A stretch of DNA of 58,888 bases from Verrucomicrobiota bacterium. Lineage in GTDB: Bacteria; Verrucomicrobiota; Verrucomicrobiia; Opitutales; Opitutaceae. This document shows, one piece after another, positions 37,731-46,500 of this stretch. Both the position numbers and the translations under genes were made by a program. Every line of letters begins with the position of its first letter. The first letter of the stretch is position 1. Under the pieces are notes generated by a model. The model was not told the origin of the DNA. It saw only the letters and a program-made list of their open reading frames with translations, and ran no database searches. The stretch covers positions 1 to 58,888 of the forward strand of contig VHCY01000004.1 in assembly GCA_016871595.1 (NCBI GenBank), read 5' to 3'.

Positions 37731-39235
37731 GAGGCGGGGCCCTCCAGCGCGTCAACCACGAGGCCGAAATCCGTGCGCCGCCGGACCACCACGCGCGTGC
37801 CCGGGGGGGCCGAACCCACCTCGAGGCGCGCCTCGTAGCGCCCGCCGTCCACCTCCACCTGGCCAGCCGGGAACAGGCCGGTCACCGCCACCCCCACGCG
37901 GCCCACTAGGCCGGCCGCGGTCGCGCCGGACTCCGGGGGCAGGCCCGCGACCTGCGCCGAACCGGCGATCGGATGGGCGACCGCCAGCCGGGAAAGGAAC
38001 CAACCGCGGGGCAGAAACCGCGCGAGGAGCACGGCCAGCACGACCGCGATCAGGAGGCCAAGGCCAACGTCCTGCAGCGGCCGCAGGAACAGGTCGTCGC
38101 TGATGGTCACGGGCTCGTTGGGCCAAATGTCAGCCATCGACCACACGAGGGAGCCCAGCATCAGGGCGAGTCCGCCGACCGCCAAAACCACGATGCCGGG
38201 GAAGAAGACCAGTTCCGTGAGCACCATTCCCAGCCCGAGGGCGAAGACGAGGATCGGCTCCTGGCCGGAGAGGCCGGCGACGTAATTGCTCAGGAACACT
38301 ACCGCGAGGCAGGCGATCCCCGTGATCCCGAACACCCCAAAGCCGGGCGTCTTGAACTCGATGTAGAGCGCCAGCAGGCCGAGCCCGAGCAGGATCGGGG
38401 AGAGGGAGCGGAGGAACACGGCGAAATGCTCGGACCACGTGATCTCGAGGCGGGTCACCTCGTAGCCGCCGGCCCCGAACTGCTGGCGCAGCAGGTCTTC
38501 GATATCGGGAGCGATGCCGGCGGCTAGCAGGGCTTGGGGCGGATCGCCGTGGGTTTCGGCCGCCTCCTTGGCGGTGAGGGAGAGGAGCTCACCCTTTCCC
38601 TTCAGCACCTTGTCCCCGACCTTCAGCTCATAATCAGCGTCGATCATCGCGGAGATGACCTGGCCGCGGTAGCCGCCCTTGCCCTCGCTGGTGGAGCGCA
38701 CCCGGGCCTTCAGGTAGCTCACGATCTTCTGGCGCATCGAGGCGTCGATCTCCTGCCCGGTGGCCATCACCGGGGCGGCGGCGCCGATGATACCCTCGGG
38801 GGAGAACCAGATCTCATCGGTCGTGGCGGAGATGAAGGCTCCGGCGGAAATCGCCTCGTTATTGACGAAGGTGATGGTGCGCCCCTTGAACTTACCGAGG
38901 GCCTCCATGATCGAGAAGGTCACGTCGAGGGCGCCGCCCGGCGTCTTCATATCGAGGATGACCACGTCCGCCTTCTGCTCGGTGGCCGCCTTCAGGCCGC
39001 GGCGGATGATGTAGAGCAGCGGGGAATCCACCTGCTCCCGCACGGGGATGACCAAGACCCGGCGCCGTTCGCCGGCTGGCGGCGGATTCAGCGGGACGGA
39101 CGGGGACTTCGCCGCGGGAAGCGCGGGAGTCGGGGCGGTGGGCGCCGGATCGTTCCGCACCAAGGCGGACTCGGCGGCCCGCCCCACCGGGAAAGCGGCG
39201 AGCAGCAGGCAGAGGCGAAGCAGCCAACGGGTCAT
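37727..39235 (-). CDS. Long NfeD-family protein with ClpP-type serine protease domain
   Basis: A 502-residue membrane-bound serine protease. It has a signal peptide, a ClpP/crotonase-like domain (VLVIPVREQVDSPLLYIIRRGL, VILDMKTPGGALDVTFSIMEAL, the likely nucleophile in NNEAISAGAFIS and GIIGAAAPV), four or five transmembrane segments in the middle (SPILLGLGLLALYIEFKTPG onward) and a C-terminal NfeD OB fold (VGRVGVAVTGLFPAGQVEVDGGRYEA). Archaeal relatives cleave stomatin C-termini, so FloA downstream could be a target. It heads the operon and is divergent from the mutarotase-like gene. Confidence 0.9.
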   Translation of the reverse strand: MTRWLLRLCLLLAAFPVGRAAESALVRNDPAPTAPTPALPAAKSPSVPLNPPPAGERRRVLVIPVREQVDSPLLYIIRRGLKAATEQKADVVILDMKTPGGALDVTFSIMEALGKFKGRTITFVNNEAISAGAFISATTDEIWFSPEGIIGAAAPVMATGQEIDASMRQKIVSYLKARVRSTSEGKGGYRGQVISAMIDADYELKVGDKVLKGKGELLSLTAKEAAETHGDPPQALLAAGIAPDIEDLLRQQFGAGGYEVTRLEITWSEHFAVFLRSLSPILLGLGLLALYIEFKTPGFGVFGITGIACLAVVFLSNYVAGLSGQEPILVFALGLGMVLTELVFFPGIVVLAVGGLALMLGSLVWSMADIWPNEPVTISDDLFLRPLQDVGLGLLIAVVLAVLLARFLPRGWFLSRLAVAHPIAGSAQVAGLPPESGATAAGLVGRVGVAVTGLFPAGQVEVDGGRYEARLEVGSAPPGTRVVVRRRTDFGLVVDALEGPAS

Positions 39236-39327
39236 CGACGGACCCTAGCGAGGCGGATGCGCCGCGCAAGCGCCACCGGCCGGATAAGCCTTGGCGGCCG
39301 CCGGGCGGGGGCCACACTCGCGCCGCA

Positions 39328-40251
39328 ATGGAAAAGGTGGCCTATCAAGGACAGACCCTCACGCGGTGGCAGGTCGGCAACTCGACCTTCCTCGCCCTCC
39401 CCGAGCGGGGGGCGCGCCTGCTGAACTGGAACCTGACCCTGGGAGACGGCTCCGTCCGCGACGTCATCTACTGGCCCGAACAGGCGGACTTCGCGGACAT
39501 CGCGAAGGTCCGGGGCGGCAATCCGATCCTGTTTCCCTTCAACGGCCGCACCTTTGACGGGACGGACATCTTCCATTGGCGGGCGGCGGATGGCGTGCGG
39601 CGGCCGATGCCCCTGCACGGCATCGCGCGGCAGGGCGGGTTCGAGATCATCCGGCTGGACAGCCGCGGCTTCGTGGCGCGGTTCGTGCCCGGCGAGGAGG
39701 CGCGCGCCTGCTACCCGTTCGAGTACGAGTTCACGGTCACCTACCGCTTCGACCCGCTGGGCCTAGCCTGCGAGTTCGCGCTGACCAACCTCGGGCGCGA
39801 GCCGTTGCCCTGGTGCGCTGGACATCACTTTTACTTCAGCCTGCCGTGGAGCCCCGGGACGACCCGGGCGGACTACCTGATCCGAATCCCGGCCAGCCGC
39901 CGCCTGCGCCACGACATCGCCACCGGCAGGCTCGTACCCGGCCCCGAGCTGCAAGCGCAGGAGAGCTTCGCCAACCCGGCCCTGGTGGACACTTTCCACA
40001 CCGGCCTGCAGGGCTACGAGGCGGTCTTCGGCGAACGCGGGGGGCGGGGCGACGTGTGCGTGCGCCTAGGCACCGAGAAGGTGCCGCCACCGGACGCGAT
40101 GTTCGTCACCTGGACGCTCGCCCCGGATTCGCCATTCTACTGTGTGGAGCCGTGGATGGGTCCGCCGAACGCCCCCAGCCATCGCGCCGGTCTGCAACTG
40201 GTGCCGAAGGGGGAAACGCGTAAATTCGCGGTCAGCGTCAGTCTCCGCTAG
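39328..40251 (+). CDS. Aldose 1-epimerase-family protein (mutarotase-like)
   Basis: A 307-residue protein of the galactose mutarotase-like fold, which interconverts alpha and beta sugar anomers. It has the conserved order NPILFPFNGRTF, MPLHGIARQGGFEII (catalytic-type His), the second histidine in AGHHFYFSLPWSP and the late carboxylate region YCVEPWMGPPNAP. Similarity is to the D-hexose-6-phosphate or general aldose 1-epimerase branch; the substrate cannot be fixed. No signal peptide is present, so it is cytoplasmic. It is 36 bases before the TatA-like gene. Confidence 0.82.
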   Translation: MEKVAYQGQTLTRWQVGNSTFLALPERGARLLNWNLTLGDGSVRDVIYWPEQADFADIAKVRGGNPILFPFNGRTFDGTDIFHWRAADGVRRPMPLHGIARQGGFEIIRLDSRGFVARFVPGEEARACYPFEYEFTVTYRFDPLGLACEFALTNLGREPLPWCAGHHFYFSLPWSPGTTRADYLIRIPASRRLRHDIATGRLVPGPELQAQESFANPALVDTFHTGLQGYEAVFGERGGRGDVCVRLGTEKVPPPDAMFVTWTLAPDSPFYCVEPWMGPPNAPSHRAGLQLVPKGETRKFAVSVSLR

Positions 40252-40287
40252 ACGAACGGGCCCGTTCGGGATTTTCTTTCCCTCCTT

Positions 40288-40773
40288 ATGGTCTCCGTCG
40301 CTGTCCTCGACTTTGCCCGGCTGCCCCTGGGCTTCATCGATGGGTTGGGTGGGATGGAGATGCTGCTGGTGTTCGCGGTGGCCCTGCTGCTTTTCGGCGG
40401 GGACAAGCTGCCGGAGTTCGCCCGCGGCATCGGCAAGGTGATGCGGGAGGTCAAGAAGGCCGCCTCGGGCGTCGAGGACGAGTTCCGCCGGGCGATGGAC
40501 GAAGACGAGCGCAAACGGCTGCAGGCCGCTCCGACGACGACGGGCGAACTGCCGACCGGGGTCGACACGCCCTCCACTCCGATTCCCTCCGGCGACGCCT
40601 ATCCCGATTACGCGGCCCATACCGCCGCCGGCGCGCCGCCCGCGGAGGGCGCCCCCGCCACGACTCCCGCCAGCGACGCGGCCCCCACGACCACCGAAGG
40701 TGGACCGGTGGCCGGCACGGAGCCGGCCAAGCCCGCGGCGAAGCCCGCGCCGGCGAGCGAGGACTATCCCTGA
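40288..40773 (+). CDS. tatA: Twin-arginine translocase TatA/TatE-family subunit
   Basis: TatA forms the pore of the Tat system for folded proteins. The 161-residue product has one transmembrane helix (MEMLLVFAVALLLFGGDKLPEFARG) with the phenylalanine-glycine hinge and the following amphipathic helix (IGKVMREVKKAASGVEDEFRRA). A long Ala/Pro/Thr-rich tail makes it longer than usual. About 20 residues precede the helix, more than usual. No tatB or tatC is nearby. At least one Tat substrate (24421-25845) is in the window. Confidence 0.88.
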   Translation: MVSVAVLDFARLPLGFIDGLGGMEMLLVFAVALLLFGGDKLPEFARGIGKVMREVKKAASGVEDEFRRAMDEDERKRLQAAPTTTGELPTGVDTPSTPIPSGDAYPDYAAHTAAGAPPAEGAPATTPASDAAPTTTEGGPVAGTEPAKPAAKPAPASEDYP

Positions 40774-40810
40774 GCGGGGTTCGGCGGAACGCCGCTTCCC
40801 TGCCCTGCCG

Positions 40811-42037
40811 ATGATGCGGCTTGCCGTCTGGTTGCTCTGCGTGCTGGGGTGCGCCGCCCGGGGCGCGGAGACGCGCGGGCCGGTGCTCCTGATCTCGCTG
40901 GACGGGTTCCGCTGGGATTACCTCGACCGGCATCCGGAACGGACCCCGCACCTGCAGGCGCTGCGGCGCGAGGGGGTGAGCGCCCGCGGACTCATCCCGG
41001 TGTTTCCGACCAACACCTTTCCCAATCATTACACCCTGGTGACGGGCCGCTACCCGGCGCGGCACGGGATGGTGAACAACGAGTTCTTCGATCCCGTCGA
41101 CGGGCGTTACTTCCGCTACATCCACCCGCCCTCGAACCGGGACCCGCGCTGGTGGGGCGCGGAGCCGATCTGGATCACCGCCGTGCGCCAGGGCGTGCCG
41201 GCGGCCACCGCCCTGTGGGTCGGTTCCGAGGCGGAGATCGGCGGGCGGCGGGCGACCTATTGGAAGCCGTTTGATTACCGGATCCCGTTCGCGCAGCGCG
41301 TCGACGAGGTCGTGGGCTGGCTGGCGCGGCCGGCGGGGGAGCGGCCGGCCCTGGTCGCGTTTTACCTCGAGGAGACCAACGGGGCGGGACACCGCTTTGG
41401 ACCGGACTCGCCGGAGCTGGCCGCGGCGGTGGCGCTGCTGGACGGTCACGTGGGCACGCTGCTTGCCCGCGTGCGGGCGCTGGGGCGCGCGCCGGACGTG
41501 GTGATTGTGTCCGACCACGGGATGACCGCGACCCACCTAGACCGCACCCTGGCCTTGGAGGACTATCTGGATCTTTCGACCGTGCACGTGGACAGCGATG
41601 GCAGCGTGGTGACCCTGCGGCCGCGGGAGGGCGCGGACCGCGCGGCGATTATGCGGGCGTTGGCGGGGGTGCCGCACGCGCGGGCGTACCGGGCGGAGGA
41701 CTTGCCGGCGCGGTTCCAGTTGCGGGACAACCCGCGGATCGCGCCGTTGTGGCTGCTGCCGGAGCCGGGCTGGCACGTGGCCACGCGGGCGAATCTGGCG
41801 GGCCTGCGGAAGAAATATGTCGAGAAGGGCTTTCTCGCCGGCGACCACGGGTATGATCCGGCGCATCCGGAGATGCACGGGATTTTCATCGCCCACGGAC
41901 CTTCGTTCCATCGGGGCGTGACCTTACCGGCGACGGAGAACGTTCACGTGTACGCCCTACTATGCGCCCTCCTAGGAGTGAGGCCCGCGCCGAACGATGG
42001 CGATGACCGGCTGGTGCGGGGCGCGCTGACGCGTTGA
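40811..42037 (+). CDS. Nucleotide pyrophosphatase/phosphodiesterase (NPP-type)
   Basis: A 408-residue exported enzyme of the alkaline phosphatase superfamily that likely hydrolyses phosphodiester or pyrophosphate bonds. After a signal peptide (LAVWLLCVLGCAARG) come the metal site LLISLDGFRWDYL, the nucleophile threonine in FPTNTFPNHYTLVTGRYPARHGM, the HRFGPDS block, VIVSDHGMT and the late histidine site FLAGDHGYDPAHPEMHGIFIAHGP. All expected ligands are present. The ATG at 40811 is followed by a second at 40814; either is possible. It follows the tatA-like gene by 37 bases. Confidence 0.9.
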   Translation: MMRLAVWLLCVLGCAARGAETRGPVLLISLDGFRWDYLDRHPERTPHLQALRREGVSARGLIPVFPTNTFPNHYTLVTGRYPARHGMVNNEFFDPVDGRYFRYIHPPSNRDPRWWGAEPIWITAVRQGVPAATALWVGSEAEIGGRRATYWKPFDYRIPFAQRVDEVVGWLARPAGERPALVAFYLEETNGAGHRFGPDSPELAAAVALLDGHVGTLLARVRALGRAPDVVIVSDHGMTATHLDRTLALEDYLDLSTVHVDSDGSVVTLRPREGADRAAIMRALAGVPHARAYRAEDLPARFQLRDNPRIAPLWLLPEPGWHVATRANLAGLRKKYVEKGFLAGDHGYDPAHPEMHGIFIAHGPSFHRGVTLPATENVHVYALLCALLGVRPAPNDGDDRLVRGALTR

Positions 42038-42276
42038 GCGGGGCGGGGGGGGGTGGAGCGGGAAATCGCTGCGCGGAAGGCGTTTTCGTCCCGCCGTCCG
42101 GGGCGTCGCGCCCGCCTTCGCTAAAGCTTCCGCCTTCGCCGAGGCTACGGCGGACAGGACGGCGGGCAGGCTCCCAGCCACATCGAACCGCGTCCTCGCG
42201 TCTCTCCGTCCTTCAATCCCAGCCTGGCCCAAGTTCCGAAGGGCCATCCTCAGAGCGCTGCCCGGAAAAAGGAAAA

Positions 42277-42298
42277 GGGCCCGGATTGCTCCGGGCCC
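42277..42298 (-). terminator. Intrinsic terminator of the small membrane protein gene
   Basis: On the minus strand a perfect 9-bp G/C-rich stem (GGGCCCGGA / TCCGGGCCC, loop GCAA) is followed by TTTTCCTTTTT. It lies 26 bases after the stop of the leftward gene at 42325-42510. Confidence 0.8.
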
Positions 42299-42324
42299 CG
42301 TTTAACCCAACAACTGCGCCGCCT

Positions 42325-42510
42325 TCAGTTGCGGCCCAGCGGACGCCGGCCGGTGAAGCCGTAGTCGAGCGCCGCGACGGCCAGCAGCGCCAAGACGCTG
42401 CCATAACCGAACACGTGCTCCGTTCTCACCGGGGTGGCATCAGAAAGCAGCAGGGCGGTGACGGCCATCAGGCCGGAGGGGACCGCGATCAGGATCAGGT
42501 TCTTCTTCAT
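42325..42510 (-). CDS. Small membrane protein divergent from LysR regulator
   Basis: A 61-residue product beginning MKKNLILIAVPSGLMAVTALL, with two hydrophobic segments (residues about 4-22 and 34-48, GYGSVLALLAVAALDYGF) and a basic end (TGRRPLGRN). No family is recognised. It is supported as a gene by a following intrinsic terminator, by its length-independent membrane pattern and by its divergent place next to a LysR gene, which often controls the opposite gene. The ATG at 42510 is chosen at the start of the hydrophobic segment; an in-frame start upstream at 42564 is less likely. Confidence 0.6.
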   Translation of the reverse strand: MKKNLILIAVPSGLMAVTALLLSDATPVRTEHVFGYGSVLALLAVAALDYGFTGRRPLGRN

Positions 42511-42590
42511 TTTGGTTTCTTTCTGCCGAACCCAACTGGTTCGACTCCCCCACTCTACCACCAATCCCGAATGAGTTGAAATCGATCCTT

Positions 42591-42607
42591 CCTATCCTAT
42601 TGATAGG
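42591..42607. promoter_or_regulatory. Inverted repeat, candidate LysR operator
   Basis: CCTATC-CTATT-GATAGG is a perfect 6-bp inverted repeat in the 105-base gap between the small membrane protein and the LysR gene, eight bases before the LysR ATG. It resembles the ATAG/CTAT half sites of OxyR-type regulators. Binding is inferred. Confidence 0.5.
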
Positions 42608-42615
42608 TTCAGCTT

Positions 42616-43530
42616 ATGGAGCTCCCCCAGTTGCGCTCGTTTGTCGCGGTGGTCGACACCGAGAGTTTCACGCGCGCCGCAGCCCAGGTTAATATCTCCC
42701 AGCCCGCTCTCAGTCAGCAGATTATGAATCTGGAGAAGGAGCTCGGCCACCGCCTGCTCCACCGCTTGGGCAAGCGCGCCGTCCCCACCGAGGCGGGCCA
42801 AGCCCTCCTCGAACGGGCCCGGCGCATCCTCCGCGAAATCGAGGACGCGGGCCGGGAATTGGGCGACCAGACGAGCCTCGACCGCCGGATCGCCGTGGGC
42901 GCAGTGCAGACCGTGATGCCGTTTCTGCTCACCGGCCTGATTGCGGACTGCCGGCGCACGCACCCGCACCTGCACATCGACGCCCGGGAGGATTTCCGGG
43001 CCGACCTGGTGACGGCCGTGGTGGAAGGCGAACTGGACCTGGCCGTGGTACCCAACCCCGTGCGCGAGCCGCGGGTGGCGACGGAGGTGCTGCTGCGGGA
43101 GCCCTTGCTGCTGGTGGTGGGCCGCGGCCATCCGTTCGCCGCACGAAAGGAGATCGAGGTCCGGGATCTGGCCGCGGAAACGTTCGTGTCCCTCGGGGAT
43201 GCCAGCGCCCTCGCGGCCCAGATCCGGGCCTTCTTCGGCGACCAGCACCTGCAGCCGCGGTTCGGCTACCGCTGCGCGCAGGTGGCCACGCTGAAGCGCT
43301 GGGTGGCCGCGGGAATGGGCATCTCCCTGCTCCCCCGCCTCGCCCGGCAACCCGAGGACGGCGACCAACTGGTCTACCTGCGGCTCGCAGGCAGCGACCT
43401 GCAGCGCGAGCTGGTCGTGATCCGCCACCTCCAACGCTACCGGAGCCGCGGGGCGGAGCAGTTCCTGGAAGCCCTGCGCCGGCACGTCGCGGACTACCAG
43501 ACCGGACTCGCGGCAGCGAACCCGGCCTGA
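42616..43530 (+). CDS. LysR-family transcriptional regulator (OxyR/CbbR-like architecture)
   Basis: A 304-residue regulator with an N-terminal winged helix-turn-helix (MELPQLRSFVAVVDTESFTRAAAQVNISQPALSQQI, about residues 1-60) and a LysR substrate-binding domain (DLAVVPNPV, GRGHPFAARKEIEVRDLA, VAAGMGISLLPRLA). The redox cysteine pair of OxyR is not clearly present; single cysteines are at IADCRR and YRCAQV. It is divergent from the small membrane gene and follows a close inverted repeat, so it probably represses or activates its own promoter region. Effector unknown. Confidence 0.9.
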   Translation: MELPQLRSFVAVVDTESFTRAAAQVNISQPALSQQIMNLEKELGHRLLHRLGKRAVPTEAGQALLERARRILREIEDAGRELGDQTSLDRRIAVGAVQTVMPFLLTGLIADCRRTHPHLHIDAREDFRADLVTAVVEGELDLAVVPNPVREPRVATEVLLREPLLLVVGRGHPFAARKEIEVRDLAAETFVSLGDASALAAQIRAFFGDQHLQPRFGYRCAQVATLKRWVAAGMGISLLPRLARQPEDGDQLVYLRLAGSDLQRELVVIRHLQRYRSRGAEQFLEALRRHVADYQTGLAAANPA

Positions 43531-43565
43531 TCACGGCGACCCGCCGCGGTCCGAAAAGGCCCGGC

Positions 43566-46500
43566 TCAGAATCGCTCGTCCAGCACGGTCTTCTGGTGCT
43601 GGTGCAAGGCGAGGCGCAGGCGCTCGCGGGCCGCCTCCTCAGTCCAGCCGAGCTTCTCGTACAGGGCGGCCCGCTGCTCGCGCAGCTTGCGGTCGCCCGG
43701 GGCGTCCTTGAGCCGCGCATTCAGCGCCTCCAAGGCCAGCCCGAGGTGCCCGGCCCCCTCGTGCAGCACGGCCTCGAGAGCGCGGGTCTGCCGATCGCCT
43801 GTCTCCGGGTGCCAGCGGCGGGCCTCCGCCAACGCGCGCCACGCCTCATCCCAGCGGCCCAAGGCGCGGAACACATCCGCCCGCAGCCGCTCCGCCCGCG
43901 CGAGGACCTCGCGGTGGGCGGTCAGCCGCTTCTTTTCGCGCTCCACCTTGGATCGCACCGCACCCTCCAGCTCCGCCGTCGCAGGCGGAGCGCCCAAGTG
44001 CCGCGCCACCGCATCGGGGTCCGCGCGCCGTACCACTTCGTCCAGCAGCGCCAAGACCGCCGCGCCCGGAGCTTCCGTCGGGACCGACGCCGTGCTGGCC
44101 GGAGCTTCGCCAGCAGCGGACGCCTCGGCCTTGGGGCGGGCCTTGCCCCAGAACTCACTCGCCCACCCGGCGGCCTGCGCCGCGTCGAGAGCCTCCTCCC
44201 ACACAGGCGCCGGATCCTCAGCCCGTTCGGTCCGGAGCGCCGCCAACAGCTCACCCCGCTGGCGCTGGACCTCCGCGCCCTTGGTCGCCCGCTGGTCCCG
44301 CACGAAGGCCAGCCGGGCTTCGTCCAGTGCATCCGCCAGCTTCTCCGCCTCGGTCCGGGCATCCGCCACCGGCTTCGGCTTCGCCTTCTGGTTGGTCACC
44401 TTGGCCGGCGACAGACCCGGCACGTAAAGCAGTTCCCGGCGTCCCAGCTCCCGGTTCTCGAGGTCGCGGAACACCGCCGTGCCCGCAAAATGCGCCGGGC
44501 GGGGCTCGTGCTTCGCGAGGTCGTCCGCCGACTTGTCCTGCAGGTAAACGGTCTCCTCCCGGCCCGCCTCCAGCCGCAGCTCGGTCGCATCTTTGCCGTT
44601 GAAGCGCTCGCGCAGGTTCGCGCGCACCGGCAGGGCCCGGCTGGTCTTGAGTGCCTCTGCCAGCCGCAGGGGCGCGTGGTTCAGGGAACGCAGCAAATCC
44701 ACCTCCGGCGCCGTGTAGTCGCGCACCGCGGTGACCTTGCCTTTCGGCAACCGCACCGCCGGGCGGCCGGCCGCGGAGTTCCCGCTGCCCATCCCGTCGA
44801 AAAGCACCTCCCCCGACTCCGCCTGCAGCGTCACGCGGCCGCCGCCCACCGCATCCCCGAGATCATAATCCTCGGCCGGCAGGACGTGCACCGACAGCGG
44901 CTCCTTCAAGTCCAGGACGAACCGCTGCCGCAGGAAGGACGGCCGGACCGGGCCCGGGGTCAGCGGCGAGGCCGGATGCTCCGCCCGCTCGTCCATCTTC
45001 CGCAGCTCCGTCGTGTCCGGCAGGAACACGTGCACCGCCCGCTCCAGCTTGGCCTCCACCTTCACCTCGCGGTCGGTGAGGGACAGGAGATCGAGGCCGG
45101 CCCACGTCACGCCCGCGGGCAGCACGAGCGGATCCGTCTCCAGGCCGAGGCCGAGCCATTCGAGGCGCACCTCAAGGGCCGCCGCGCCCACGGAGCTGAA
45201 GAGCAAAGTCGTCGCCACCTCGACCACCACGCCCGGCTTCACCCGCAGGTCGAAGGTCTTCTCCGCGCCGGGGTCGAGGGTCAGGTTCTGGTCCGTCTCC
45301 ATCGCCGCGATGTGGGTCTGCGCCGCATAGCCCACTGCCTGCACCACGAAGCGCCGCGAAAGGGTGTCCGCCGCGCGGTGGCGCACGGTGAGGCGCAGGC
45401 GCGAGGCACCCGCGGGGGCCGCGACAAACAGCCGCCGCGTCTCGGCCGGACGCAGCGGGACCACCGTGGCCAGCTTGTGGTCGCGGAAGGCCGAGGCCGG
45501 GGCAGGTTGGATGATCGTGACCGGCACCGAAAACACCGGCCCAAGCTCCGGCTGGTCCGCGAGGACCGCGTCCACGGTCTCGGCGTGGAAGGAGCCGAGG
45601 GCCCCCTCGGGCACGGGCGGGGCCGCGACGACCAGGCCAAAGGTACGCGCGCCGTTCGAGAGGTGCACATAGTCGGGCGCCTGAATCCAAGGCGCGCTGG
45701 GCTTCAGACGCAGGTCGGCGGCAAAGGCCACCCGGGCCCCGGGGGCGACGGATTCCGCCCACGCGGGGGTGACCTTCACGGTGACCCGGCGGCGAGGCTC
45801 AGTCAGCACCTCGCGGAGCTGCAGTCCCCGGCCGCGGCTGGTGAAGGTGCCCTGGTCGACCTCAAGGTCATAGAACCCGCCGAAGGCCGCGACCCCCTGC
45901 AGGGCCTGCAGGCGTTCCCAGGCCCGCGGGGCGTGGATCAACCCGGCGCCGCGCGTGGCCGCATCCTCGTCGGGTAACGGCTGGGCCCCGAGGATCAGGG
46001 CCGCCCGCAGGCGCGCCGGGGAAGCATCGATGCCCTTCTGCCGCGCCGCGCTCAGCACGAGCGCCGCCACGCCGGCCGCCGAGGGCGAGGCCATCGAGGT
46101 GCCATTCATCATCTCCGCGCCCTTGAGGCCCTCGGTCGAGACGCTCGCGAACGCGGCGCCGGGGGCCATCACATCCACCCCGAGGTCGCCATCCTTGGTC
46201 GGCCCGCGGCTGGTGAACTGTTGCGCCGTGCCCGGATGGCGCGACAGGGCCTGGTACAGGACCCGGCCCATCTCGGGCGAAAGGTAGGCGCCCACGCCAA
46301 GCACGCGGTTGGCCTCGGCCCCGGCGGAACCCGCCGTGCCTAAGGCCGGGCCATTGTTACCCGCCGAAAGGACCGCGAGGATGTCGTGCCGCTCCACCAG
46401 CAGGTCATAGGTGCGGCTATTGCGATTGCGGCCATCCTGGTAAAGCGAGCGGCCGCCCCAGCTGGCGTTGACGATGTCGACGCGATGTTTGGCCGCGAGG

